From assembly GCF_042648365.1 (NCBI RefSeq), contig NZ_JBHRXI010000016.1, positions 434,001 through 498,000 of the forward strand: a stretch of DNA of 64,000 nt, given 5' to 3'. This DNA comes from Lutimaribacter_A marinistellae (GTDB taxonomy: Bacteria; Pseudomonadota; Alphaproteobacteria; Rhodobacterales; Rhodobacteraceae). Positions 44,985 to 54,800 of this stretch are shown one piece after another; within the stretch, counting starts at the first letter, position 1, and each line of letters opens with the position of its first letter. Under the pieces are notes generated by a model. It saw only the letters and a program-made list of their open reading frames with translations. It was not told where the DNA came from and searched no databases. Made by a program: the position numbers and the translations under genes.

Positions 44985-45700
44985 CACAGCTTGTCTTGGT
45001 CCATGGTTTCATGGGGGGCAGCGCGCAGTGGGATGGATATGTTGATGGGCTCGCGGGGCAGTTCGACATAATTGCGGTCGACTTGCCCGGATTTGGGAAA
45101 CGCGCTCATCTGCAACCAATCGACAGCATTGGCGGATACGCGGACTGGGTCATCCAGCACCTGCGAAGCCTTGGGGTGGACCGGTACCATCTTCTCGGCC
45201 ATTCCATGGGCGGGATGATCGCCCAGGAACTTGCCCTTCGCGACGGCGAGCGGATCGATCAATTGGTGCTTTATGCGACTGGCGCGATTGGGGTCTTGCC
45301 CGGGCGGTTCGAGACCATCGAGGACAGCAAAAGACGCGCGGCTGAAGACGGTCCTGCCGCTACCGCCCGCCGGATCGCGGCAACCTGGTTCCTGCACCGC
45401 GAAGCCGCAGACGGTTTCGAGCAGTGCGCCGCTATTGCTGCCGAAACCCCTCTTGTCTCGATGAACGCCGGTCTCGACGCGATGAGCTCATGGTCGGCAG
45501 AGCAGAACCTCGAGCGGATCTTGCAAAAGACGCTGGTCTTTTGGGGAGATTGTGATCGGACCTATCCGTGGTCGCAGATTGAAATGCTTTGGAAAACGAT
45601 CCCTAGTGCGTCACTTGCTGTGGTTCCAGGCTGTGCCCACGCGGTTCATGCCGAGAAGCCCGACATGTTCCAACGATTGCTGTCGGACTTTCTTCACTGA
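44981..45700 (+). CDS. Alpha/beta hydrolase
   Basis: A GTG start at 44981 overlaps the ProW stop (GTGA), so the gene belongs to the transporter operon. The 239-residue product has the hydrolase fold markers: oxyanion motif VHGFMGGSAQWDGY, nucleophile Ser75 in GHSMGG, acid in WGDCDRTYP and His in CAHAVHAEKP. The substrate is unknown; the operon context suggests hydrolysis of an ester, thioester or amide of an imported osmolyte-like or sulfonate compound. It is the last intact gene of the locus. Confidence 0.87.
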   Translation: MTQLVLVHGFMGGSAQWDGYVDGLAGQFDIIAVDLPGFGKRAHLQPIDSIGGYADWVIQHLRSLGVDRYHLLGHSMGGMIAQELALRDGERIDQLVLYATGAIGVLPGRFETIEDSKRRAAEDGPAATARRIAATWFLHREAADGFEQCAAIAAETPLVSMNAGLDAMSSWSAEQNLERILQKTLVFWGDCDRTYPWSQIEMLWKTIPSASLAVVPGCAHAVHAEKPDMFQRLLSDFLH

Positions 45701-45886
45701 ACATGGAAAACCCATACTCCCCTTGCCGATACCGATGACGTCGAACTGGCACGAACCCATCATGGTCCGTGCCAAGGCGGAATTGCTTTCCGAGAAGGGG
45801 GCGGTGTTCTTTTTTCGAGCGTGGCGGGGCTAGGTCTCATACACTGCCGTTTTAGATGAAGTGTTTCTCTGATCCGGAAGACGCGC

Positions 45887-46578
45887 ATGCTCAGTGTCTT
45901 CCTTGAAGCTTTGCCAGTTGCCCTTGGCATCGTCCTTACCATATTGTCGCTTGCCGGGGTTGCTCTGCTTCTTGTCGACCGCCCCAGGCAACATGCCTAC
46001 CTTGCTTTCCTTGCAGGCTGGTTCGCCGGAGCGCTGATAGTGTGCCTGCTTGCCGTATTCCATTCAAACCTTAGCACCCCGAACCAACAACCTCCGGCTG
46101 TTTGGATCATGTGGCTGAGGCTGCCTTTTTCCATGCTGGTTATTCCTTGGGTATTCGAAAAATTCTGCGGCGAAAAAGTCTGCCGAGGACGCGCCGCCGG
46201 CTTGGATCTAGGTGTTCAAAGAGATGTCACCTTTTTTCGGGGGGGACGTCTGGTGCAGGGGGCGGACTGGCGGTCGCGAACCCAAAGAACGCAGCTCTCT
46301 ACGTATCCGGCGCTTTGATGATCGCGTCCAACATATACGTGTTTGGCAAGCAGATTGTCGTGATTTCCGGTTTTATCGCCCTCTCGAGCGTGGGGACGGC
46401 ACTGCCGATGGCGTTGTCCCTCGCGCGTGGAATGCGGGCCGAGCGCCCACTGCGGCTGTTGAGCGAGTTTATGGAGGAGTACGGTGCGCTGATGGTCGCC
46501 CTCGTACTAGCCGTCCTCGGGGGTATCATGTTGGTGAATGCCCTTTGGGACCTTTGGCTGTTTGATCCCGCATATTGA
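45887..46578 (+). pseudogene. GAP/Sap-family membrane protein, frameshifted
   Basis: The first frame (from 45887, MLSVFLEALPVALGIVLTIL) has the N-terminus of the GAP family of Sap-like transporters (PF11139-like). It reads on through SLAGVALLLVDRPRQHAYLA and stays sensible only to about 46160. The family C-terminal half is read in another frame (GLAVANPKNAALYVSGALMI, then VVISGFIALSSVGTALPMAL), ending at 46578. A third frame holds the bridging piece (VFKEMSPFFGG). At least two frameshifts therefore break the gene. The +1/-1 shifts lie near a run of G (46240-46246), a likely slippage point. Confidence 0.75.
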
Positions 46579-46969
46579 GGGTTAGGTCCATTCGCGGGCA
46601 GACGCGTCAAGACGCATGTTGTCTTCGGTCCGATCCAAAACATCCACAAGCTGTTGCCTCAAGTCCGCAAACGCACTGTCAGTACTGTCGAGAAATTCAG
46701 GGCAACGCGGTTTTGCAGTACATGTTTATGGCAAACCCCAATGTGCTCAATGACACGCCACAGGGGATGCGCATTGAAACCGCTCTGGGCATCAATGAAA
46801 GCGTATGAACACACCCGTATGTGCACGGCAGAACCGCTTCAGTTCAAGTTGATCGCATCCGGACGTGCCAGACGGATTGAGGCGAACATTTCGGCGTAGG
46901 AGAGCGTGCCGAACCAGTTGCAGCGTCTCAAACGTCTGCGGCGAGCTTCGCTGTTCAAATGTTCGCTTC
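46579..46969. other. Intergenic region, no gene identified
   Basis: Between the GAP-family pseudogene and RTX gene 3. A minus-strand frame at about 46606-46700 (FADLRQQLVDVLDRTEDNMR, then a stop) has coding-like composition but no start, domain or upstream continuation. It may be the tail of a lost gene. Confidence 0.35.
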
Positions 46970-49900
46970 CTATGCCAGAAGGTCAAACAGTTCGCCGCCG
47001 ATCTGCAGGTTGATGCTGGACTGACCTTCGCCATCGACCAGCGCCCACATGATCTGTCCGGACGGTCGATAGATCACGAATGCCTCCTGCACGGCGTCAT
47101 CGCCTGAACGCTCGCCATCGGCGGTTGCGGTATGTGCGAGATTGACCTGGAATTGATCCGCCGTCGCGGTCTGGCCAAAGACCAGCATGTCACCCTCGGT
47201 CGCATCGTAATCCTGCACCCAGTCCGAGCCGTGATCGGCTACGCCAAGATGGAAGAACCGGTCCGCCCCATCCCCGCCGTTGATGCGGTCGTAGCCGAAG
47301 CCGCCGTTGACGAAATCGTCTCCCGCTCCGCCAAAGATTAGGTCCGATAGCGCGCCGCCGGAGATTGCGTCATTGCCGTCCTGGCCTAGCAAATCATCGG
47401 CCCCGAACCCGCCGTCGAGCGTATCGTTGCCCTCTTGGCCAAAGATCTGGTCGTTGCCGCCACCGCCCTCGGCCCGGTCGTCGCCCGAGCCGGCAAAGAT
47501 CACGTCGCGCTGGTCGGCTTCGTGGCCGCTTGGACCGCCGATGATCGTGTCATCTCCATCCCCGCCATTGAGCGTGTCGGCGCCGATGCCGCCGTCGATC
47601 TGGTCGCCGCCTTCGTTGCCGATCAACCGGTCGTTTCCGGCCACGCCCGATATGGTATCGTTCAGCGCTGCGCCCACGAGTACATCATCGTCGGGAGTGC
47701 CCTCCAGCAGGAGCGGTCCGGGCTCGACGAGACCGGTTGCGGAGCTGGTTACGCTTTCCGCGGTGTCGCGCCCGTCTGTGTATGTTACGCGCAATGATAT
47801 CGCCGAGCCGAGGTCGGCCTCGACTAGCGAATAACTGTTTGCCGCGGCCCCATCGATGGGCTGACCGTCGCGCAACCAAGTATAGCTGAAGGCGCCGAGC
47901 CCATCCGCGTCTGACAACCCGGTCGTGTCTGCCTCCAGCGTCTCACCGACCCGCGCTGTACCTATGATCTCAACAGCCCCAACTGGCGCGGAATTGACGG
48001 CCTCGACGGCGGTCGTCGTGTTGCTTCGTACGCTCTCGGCCGTGTCATAGGCGTCGGTGTAGCGAAGTTCGGCGGCAATTGCGGCCCCAACGTCAGCGTC
48101 GGTCAGGGTGTAGGTTGCAAGACCATCACCGTCTGGCGTGACCGCCGTTCCTTCGATCTCGACGCCGTCACGCAACCAGTAGATACCCGGCATCCCGGCA
48201 CCCATTCCATCCCGGTCGGATATACCCGAGGCGTCCGCGGTAAGTGCCTCGCCCACCCGCGCCTCGCCGGTCAGAAGCAGTTCCCCCTCGGGCGCATAAT
48301 TGCGCGGCACCCCGGCCAACGTCAGAGTGCTGCCGTCGGTCAGGGTAAGCAGCCTGTCCTCACCATCAGTGCCGACTGTGAAGCCCGCGCTTGCCACACT
48401 GTCCGTGCCAACGTCGAAATCGCTGACGGTATCGTTGCCACCGCCAGCAAGCAGGTAGATCCCGTCGGCACCATCACCGGTCACAATACTGTCGTTTCCC
48501 GCACCTCCGTTGATCACGTCGACACCAGGCCCGCCCAGGATCGTGTCGTCACCGTTGCCTCCATTGAGCGTGTCTTGCCCGTTCCCGCCGACAAGGGAGT
48601 CGTCGCCGTCCAATCCTGTTACACTGTCATTGCCATCCAGCGCGTCTATCGTGTCGTTTCCGGCGGTACCTTCCAACACATCGTCCCCCGGCGTGGCCGG
48701 GGCTCGCGCAAGGGCTACCACCTGGGCATATGTCAGGGTCTGGTCCGCGAATTGCAGCTGTTCGGTTGTGTTGTGAACGGTGTCCACGCCCTCGGCCGAG
48801 GTGATGAACAGATTGAACGCGTCCGCTGCGACCTCAATGCCGGTACTTGCGACGTCGAACTCGGCCGTGTCGACGCCTTCGCCGCCACGCAGCGAGTCGT
48901 TGCCTTGCCCACCCGAAAGGGTATCCGCGCCGGTTTCGCCAAAGAGCGTGTCATCACCGGCTTCGCCGGTCAGAGAGTCGTCGCCATCGCCTCCGCGCAG
49001 CTCATCGTCACCGTCGCCGCCAAGCAGCGTGTCGTCACCGCCGAGACCTTGCAATGTGTCGTGGCCACCCAGACCTTGCAAGTTGTTGCTGCCGTGGCTT
49101 CCGACACCCGAATTGTCGCCATCGGTCCCGATGCCGGTAAGGTCCGCATCGGACCCGGCCAAGGAGAAATTCTCGATCTCGGCGGTGAATGTCCGTAGAT
49201 CCACGTCGAACACGGCGCTGACAGTGTCGTTACCTTCGCCTGCATTCTCGACAACGATATCGGACGGTTCACTAAGGGTGAAAAGGTCGTCGCCAAGTCC
49301 GCCAACCATCGAGTCGATGCCACCGAATCCGTTCAGGCGGTCGTCACCGTCTCCGCCGAGCAGGGTGTCGCTGGCACCGCCGCCGCCGAGAACGTCATTG
49401 CCGCCCAGACCGCTGAGGCTGAGCGCGATGGTGCTATCCTCGGGAACGCGCGACTCGATGATCACATTATCGAGGTCGTTTCCGGTGCCGGTATGCGCCA
49501 CCGGTCCCCTCAACACCAGGTTCTCTACATTTGCACCCAAGACATAGGATTCGATCCACTGGACGACCGTATCCGTTCCTTCATTGACCTGCTCGAGGGC
49601 ACTATCGCCGGTTTCCGTGACAACGAACACATCGTCGCCAAGCCCGCCGACCATGGTGTCATCTCCGGCATCGCCCAGAAGGTCGTCGTCGCCTTCACCC
49701 CCGATCAGCGAGTCGTCGCCCGCGCCGCCTTCGAGCCGGTCATCTCCGGCCAGTCCGTCGATGGTATCGTTGCCGCCCAACCCCGGCAGCGTATCGTTGT
49801 CGGTCGTGCCGGTAATGGTGTTCGCCGTATCATCCGCCGAGGATACGATCTGGCCGCGGATCTCGCCGCCACCGAAGGAGGTCGTGTGGATGTTGAAGTT

Positions 49901-51469
49901 AAGGGGCATGTCTGTGCCCGGCGGCGTTGTCCCGAACCACGGGACGTAGGGATCTATTCCCTCGCCGCTTTCCCATACACCGCTCATGGTCCAGGAACCG
50001 TCAGGGTTCAGACTTGCGGTCAAATCATCGTCCCCGAGAAATGCAAACACGGGAGGGCCATCCTCTCCGCGTGCGCCCTCATGAATATGTGCGTTGGTTA
50101 CATCGTCGGCGGTATCGTCGGTGATCCGGGCGTCAAAGCCGGGCAAGATGGTGCCGAAATCCAGCCCTGTGACTGTCAGGCGGTAGGTCAGCGTGCCCGT
50201 GGTCGGCTCGAATATCCCGAAGCCCGTGCCCGAGGCGGCAGATCCTGTACCGATACCGGCGAGGGCTTGCGCTTCATCAACGGCGATCTGATAAATCCGC
50301 CTAACCGGAGTAGGCGCCATCGCCATGACCTGCGCATAACCGAGCGTTTGATCGTTGAACTGGATGTGCTCCACGTCGTCCATGACTGTATCGACACCGC
50401 GGGCCGAGGTTGCGATCAGCGCATTTGTGCCAAGTACGACGGCGATGTCTGCGCTGTTCACGCCAATCTGCGCAAAGTCCGTACCTTCCCCGCCGGAAAG
50501 GGAGTCATCGCCCAAGCCGCCAAACAGGGTATCGTCGCCGTCGCCGCCGGAAAGCGTGTCATTCCCGGCCTGACCAACGAGATTGTCGGCGCCGCCTAAG
50601 CCCTCAAGACGATTGGCGCCAAAATTGCCGCCGATAGTATTGCTTGAGTCGTTTCCGGTGCCGTTGATGAATTTGACGTCCGTGACGCTGAATGTGTCTC
50701 CCACCAGGATCAGATTTTCGAGATCATCAGACAGGGTATAGCTGATCGAAGAAGTCACGCGGTCTGAACCTTCACCAGCGTTTTCGGTCACCACATCGTC
50801 GACAGAGTCGACGTGGAAGACATCGTTGCCGGGGCCGCCGATCATGGTGTCGTTGCCTTCACCCCCGATCAGCGAGTCGTTGCCCGCGCCGCCTTCGAGC
50901 CGGTCATCTCCGGCCAGTCCGTCGATAGTATCGTTGCCGCCCAACCCCGGCAGCGTATCGTTGTTGGTCGTGCCGGTAATGGTGTTCGCCGTATCATCCG
51001 CCGAGGATACGATCTGGCCGCGGATCTCGCCGCCACCGAAGGAGGTCGTGTGGATGTTGAAGTAAAGGGGCATGTCCGTGCCCGGCGGCGTTGTCCCGAA
51101 CCCCGTCGCGAACGGATCTATTCCCTCGTCACTTTCCCAGACACCGCTCATGGTCCAGGATCCGTCAGGGTTCAGACTTGCGGTCAGATCATCATCCCCG
51201 AGAAAAGCGAACGCGACGCCACCATTTGCCCCGCGAGCGGCATCATGAATATGTGCCGTTGTCACATCGTCGGCGGTATCGGCGGTGATCCGGGCGTCAA
51301 AGCCGGGCAAGATGGTGCCGAAATCCAGCCCTGTGACCGTCAGGCGGTAGGTCAACGTTCCCGCTGTCGTCTCGAATATCCCGAAGCCCGTTCCCGTGGC
51401 AGCAGAGCCTGTACCGGCAGCAGCGTTGGCTTGCGCCCCATCAAGCGCGAACTGAAAAATGTTGGTCAT
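46970..51469 (-). CDS. RTX protein 3: twin-CHRD, Ig-like and calcium-binding repeat exoprotein (1499 aa)
   Basis: The start at 51469 (MTNIFQFALDGAQANAAAGT) follows GGGGGAC; a longer frame by 15 codons is unlikely. Residues ~5-155 and ~393-540 are two CHRD domains (FETTAGTLTYRLTVTGLDFG ... NIHTTSFGGGEIRGQI). Each is followed by RTX nonapeptide blocks (GLGGNDTIDGLAGDDRLEGG). Many more nonapeptides follow to ~1060, then two Ig-like domains (~1060-1260, GEALTADASGISDRDG and GETLEADTTGLSDADG). The last ~175 residues are the same terminal module as RTX proteins 1 and 2. No signal peptide is present, so type I export is expected. CHRD domains suggest binding or structural work outside the cell rather than catalysis. 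Confidence 0.87.
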   Translation of the reverse strand: MTNIFQFALDGAQANAAAGTGSAATGTGFGIFETTAGTLTYRLTVTGLDFGTILPGFDARITADTADDVTTAHIHDAARGANGGVAFAFLGDDDLTASLNPDGSWTMSGVWESDEGIDPFATGFGTTPPGTDMPLYFNIHTTSFGGGEIRGQIVSSADDTANTITGTTNNDTLPGLGGNDTIDGLAGDDRLEGGAGNDSLIGGEGNDTMIGGPGNDVFHVDSVDDVVTENAGEGSDRVTSSISYTLSDDLENLILVGDTFSVTDVKFINGTGNDSSNTIGGNFGANRLEGLGGADNLVGQAGNDTLSGGDGDDTLFGGLGDDSLSGGEGTDFAQIGVNSADIAVVLGTNALIATSARGVDTVMDDVEHIQFNDQTLGYAQVMAMAPTPVRRIYQIAVDEAQALAGIGTGSAASGTGFGIFEPTTGTLTYRLTVTGLDFGTILPGFDARITDDTADDVTNAHIHEGARGEDGPPVFAFLGDDDLTASLNPDGSWTMSGVWESGEGIDPYVPWFGTTPPGTDMPLNFNIHTTSFGGGEIRGQIVSSADDTANTITGTTDNDTLPGLGGNDTIDGLAGDDRLEGGAGDDSLIGGEGDDDLLGDAGDDTMVGGLGDDVFVVTETGDSALEQVNEGTDTVVQWIESYVLGANVENLVLRGPVAHTGTGNDLDNVIIESRVPEDSTIALSLSGLGGNDVLGGGGASDTLLGGDGDDRLNGFGGIDSMVGGLGDDLFTLSEPSDIVVENAGEGNDTVSAVFDVDLRTFTAEIENFSLAGSDADLTGIGTDGDNSGVGSHGSNNLQGLGGHDTLQGLGGDDTLLGGDGDDELRGGDGDDSLTGEAGDDTLFGETGADTLSGGQGNDSLRGGEGVDTAEFDVASTGIEVAADAFNLFITSAEGVDTVHNTTEQLQFADQTLTYAQVVALARAPATPGDDVLEGTAGNDTIDALDGNDSVTGLDGDDSLVGGNGQDTLNGGNGDDTILGGPGVDVINGGAGNDSIVTGDGADGIYLLAGGGNDTVSDFDVGTDSVASAGFTVGTDGEDRLLTLTDGSTLTLAGVPRNYAPEGELLLTGEARVGEALTADASGISDRDGMGAGMPGIYWLRDGVEIEGTAVTPDGDGLATYTLTDADVGAAIAAELRYTDAYDTAESVRSNTTTAVEAVNSAPVGAVEIIGTARVGETLEADTTGLSDADGLGAFSYTWLRDGQPIDGAAANSYSLVEADLGSAISLRVTYTDGRDTAESVTSSATGLVEPGPLLLEGTPDDDVLVGAALNDTISGVAGNDRLIGNEGGDQIDGGIGADTLNGGDGDDTIIGGPSGHEADQRDVIFAGSGDDRAEGGGGNDQIFGQEGNDTLDGGFGADDLLGQDGNDAISGGALSDLIFGGAGDDFVNGGFGYDRINGGDGADRFFHLGVADHGSDWVQDYDATEGDMLVFGQTATADQFQVNLAHTATADGERSGDDAVQEAFVIYRPSGQIMWALVDGEGQSSINLQIGGELFDLLA
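49693..51400. repeat. Internal duplication of the CHRD-RTX block
   Basis: The block at about 49693-50236 matches that at about 50857-51400 at a period of 1164 bases (388 codons). The stretch around GTATCATCCGCCGAGGAT (49827 and 50991) and the ~150 bases on each side are almost identical; the edges are more diverged. This is the origin of the two CHRD domains in RTX protein 3. Confidence 0.85.
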
Positions 51470-51839
51470 TTTGTCCCCCCGAACTGTCACGCTCGGCGCG
51501 ACAATCTGGCGCAACGCGACAATTCACCGCTACGCGACATATTCGAAAACATCAATGAATTTCTGGGATCGGAACTCATCGATCAGGTCGTCGCGTCGTG
51601 TTGCGCCAGTCGGAAAATGCGATCGGAAATATGAGCATTCTGCCCAGTAGGCTGGCCGGTTCCAACGACGCGCGAGGACAATGCATAGGTTCCGTTGGAG
51701 GTCGATGGCCGATGTTCACCACCGTCCAAGTCTCGGCTACGAGCGGCTTTCATTCGTAGAGCAGCATCACACCTGGATCATTTACTCACATGGACCGCGC
51801 CCCGGTTTGGGCTTAGGGGCCGGACGCAACGCGTTGGTG
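51470..51839. other. Intergenic region between two exoprotein genes, no gene seen
   Basis: About 370 bases lie between the start of RTX gene 3 and the end of the giant gene, both on the minus strand. No coding frame with a domain and no strong terminator hairpin was found. The RTX gene 3 promoter should be here. Confidence 0.4.
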
Positions 51840-54800
51840 TTATGAAAGCGGCGCATCATCTACTGCGACTATGCCATTGCTACTGATCGCTTCGAACAAA
51901 TCCTCAAAGCCTTGCTCGACCATGCGCGCGGTTTCTCGGTCCTCGAAATCGAAGCGGAAGACACCGCGTACGTTAGCGCCAAAGATGACGACATCGTCGT
52001 GAAAGAAGTTGGCCACCCAAGGCTCGCGGCCGTCTGCAATGCGCTGCGGAGCGAATCTGCCGTCGTATAGCTGAACACCTCCGAACTCTTCTGCGATGGC
52101 TTCGACGAACCGTTCAAGGTCGCCAAACCGGCCCTGAGACTGGCCGCCATCCGTTGTCAGCCCATACTCGAACACGTCGTCATCAAAAAAGATGCGCAGA
52201 TCCCCGATATCGAAGCGGAAATCAGTGGCATCGTTCGCGACCACATCCTTGTCATCAATCCGGGTCAACATCCGTTCGAAAAAGGAGTCGAACCGGTCGG
52301 CTTGGCGCGCCTTGTCGAACTGGATCTCGTAAATCCCGTCGATTCCGCTGCCGGAGATGACCACGGTGTTGGCGCCGGTCACATCGCTTTGCGGACCGTT
52401 GCCGGACGGCAGGGCCTGATCGTCGATGATCCCGGCCGCTATGATTTCGCCGCTAAAGAGCTCTGCCGAGCGCGTCAGTAGGTCGTCAAATTCGTTGAAT
52501 TTCTCGCGCCCGCGGACATCCTTGCCCTGGACAAAGAAATCGTCGCCGTCGAAGCCAAACCGATTTGCGCCGCCATTGGTGTTCATGACAAATGAGAACC
52601 GGCCACCGGTGTTAAAAAGATCGTCGTCGCCGGTAATGCTCAGTGCGATCTCTCCAGTGTCCTCTCCGCCATTTCCATCGCTCACCGTGTAGGTCGCAGT
52701 GCCAAGCGACGCCGTCTCGTCGCCGGCGAGATAGGCGAAGGTGCCCGTCGGGTTCAAAACGATTCCTTCACTGCTCACCGCAGCACCTGCATCGGAAACG
52801 ACGCCTGCCAAGTCAATCGATAACAACGAGATCGTGTCGCCGTCGGCGTCCGTGACCAGTGGTGATCCGTTGTCGCCATCAATATTCAACGCAGTCGTAT
52901 CCAACCGGATCGTGGTCGTCCTGTTGTATTCCACGACACGAGCGATATCGGCTGCGACAGGCGCTATATTCGAGACACCATCGAGGCCATCAATAGTGAC
53001 GGCAACGCGCCCGTCGAAACTCCCGTCGGCGGTCTGGAACAGGATCTTGAAGGCATCGAGTGACCGCTCGCCGTTGTTTAGAGCATCGAAAGCCCCGTTG
53101 GGGTCGTAGGTCAACTGGCCGTTGGGCAACAGCGTGACAAGCGCGCCCGAGGCCAGCGTGATGCTTGTGCCGGTGACCGGGTTGAGCGGAGTGCCCTGCG
53201 CGTCCTGCAAGTCGGCAATCTCGGCGATAGTGATCGCGTCCAACACGTCGGCGTCAATACCGTCAAAGATGTTCTGAATCGCAACCGTTTCCTCGTCCGT
53301 GTCGATTTCGAAGACGCCGACATCAGGCGCCTCCTGTACGAGGACGAGACGTTCGTCGAACTCAGACTCATCGATCTTGCCGCCGCCAAGCTCGCCCAAC
53401 AGCCCAGCCTGTCCACCTTGGGCCTTGGTCTGCACCTCCGCGATCTGCTGGCGCAGGGCGCTGAGATCTGGGTTGGGTCCGGCATTCTCTGCGATGTCGA
53501 ACATTTCGCGGTTGGAGCCCGCGATCACTTGCGCCGCCTTCTGCGTGGCTTCCGGGCTCACACCTGCGCCGATCTCGGTGATCAAAGCCTCGATGAGGGC
53601 AGGATCGGTCAGATCGAGCGGAGTCGAGGCACCGCTCACTTCCCCGACCAGCGCAGCAAGGGCGGCAGGTTCCGAGCCGCCGCCCGAGGCGCCGTTGGAC
53701 AGCTCAGCGAGTTGCACGAGCGTGGCGTTGACCGCCACCTGCTTGGCGTAAACATCCAGCGCATCGGCGTTGCCGTTCTGCAACTCGCCTATGGTGTCAA
53801 AGCTGGAGATGTCGATGCCAAGACCAAGCGCGGCTTCGACCTGCGCAGCAGCTGTATCGACACTTGGCTTCGGAACCGAGGCTCCGAGAAGCCGGGCGAA
53901 CACGTTCTCAAGCGTGTAGCCATAGCTTGTGTCTGATTGTTCGAAGGCGATCTCGTCCGCAATTGCATCCCTAGCCGCGACGCCTGTGCCACTTACACCG
54001 GCAATCGTAGTGTTGCGAAAAACGAGGTCGGCCACTGCAGCGCCTAGCCCGACCGGTGTCTGACCGATGGCCAGTCCTGCCGTCTCGATAAGCGCTGTCA
54101 GCCGCGCGCCATCGCTGAGATCAATACTCGTGCCTGCTTTCACCAGCGTTGCAAGCGCATTGACCAGAGCAATTGCACCCTCCTCGCGGAAATCCGGGCC
54201 GGAGGCGTTGAAATTGCCGCTGATCAGCTCTCCGGGCGTTGGGTCATTGGCATCGCCCAGCGTATTGGCGCCGAGGATGATCAGGTTTTGCAGCTGCGCC
54301 AGAACCTTGAAGACCTCAGCCGCGTCGCTATTGCCCGCGAGGATCCCCGCAAGCGGATCGCCGCCGCGCAGATCAAAGGCGGCCGGCAGGCCGAGCGCGC
54401 TTTCCAAGCTCGTCTCAACCGCAGCAGGGTCGATCGGCGCAAGCTCGATCGCCAGAAGTGTGAGAGGCGAGGCCACGGTCCAGCCAGCCGCCGTCACATA
54501 TGGAATGACTTGGATGTCGCCCGTATCGAGGTCGTAGCCATCGAGTACGATTATACGGCCCTCATTGGGGTCGATGACACCATTGCCGTTGTGATCGTAG
54601 ACTTCCAGTGGCACCGCGAGATCGAAGAGGCCGATATCGGGGTTGTTCGGGTCCGCGCCCGTGATCGTGAAGGGTTCGTCGGGGTCGCGGACGCCACTGA
54701 AGTTGGCATCGAAGAAGGCCACGCCGCCGATGATCGGGCCGTCGAATACCGTCGAGATCGAAAGGCCGTCGGCGCCATATTCGATGCGTATGAGTTCCTT

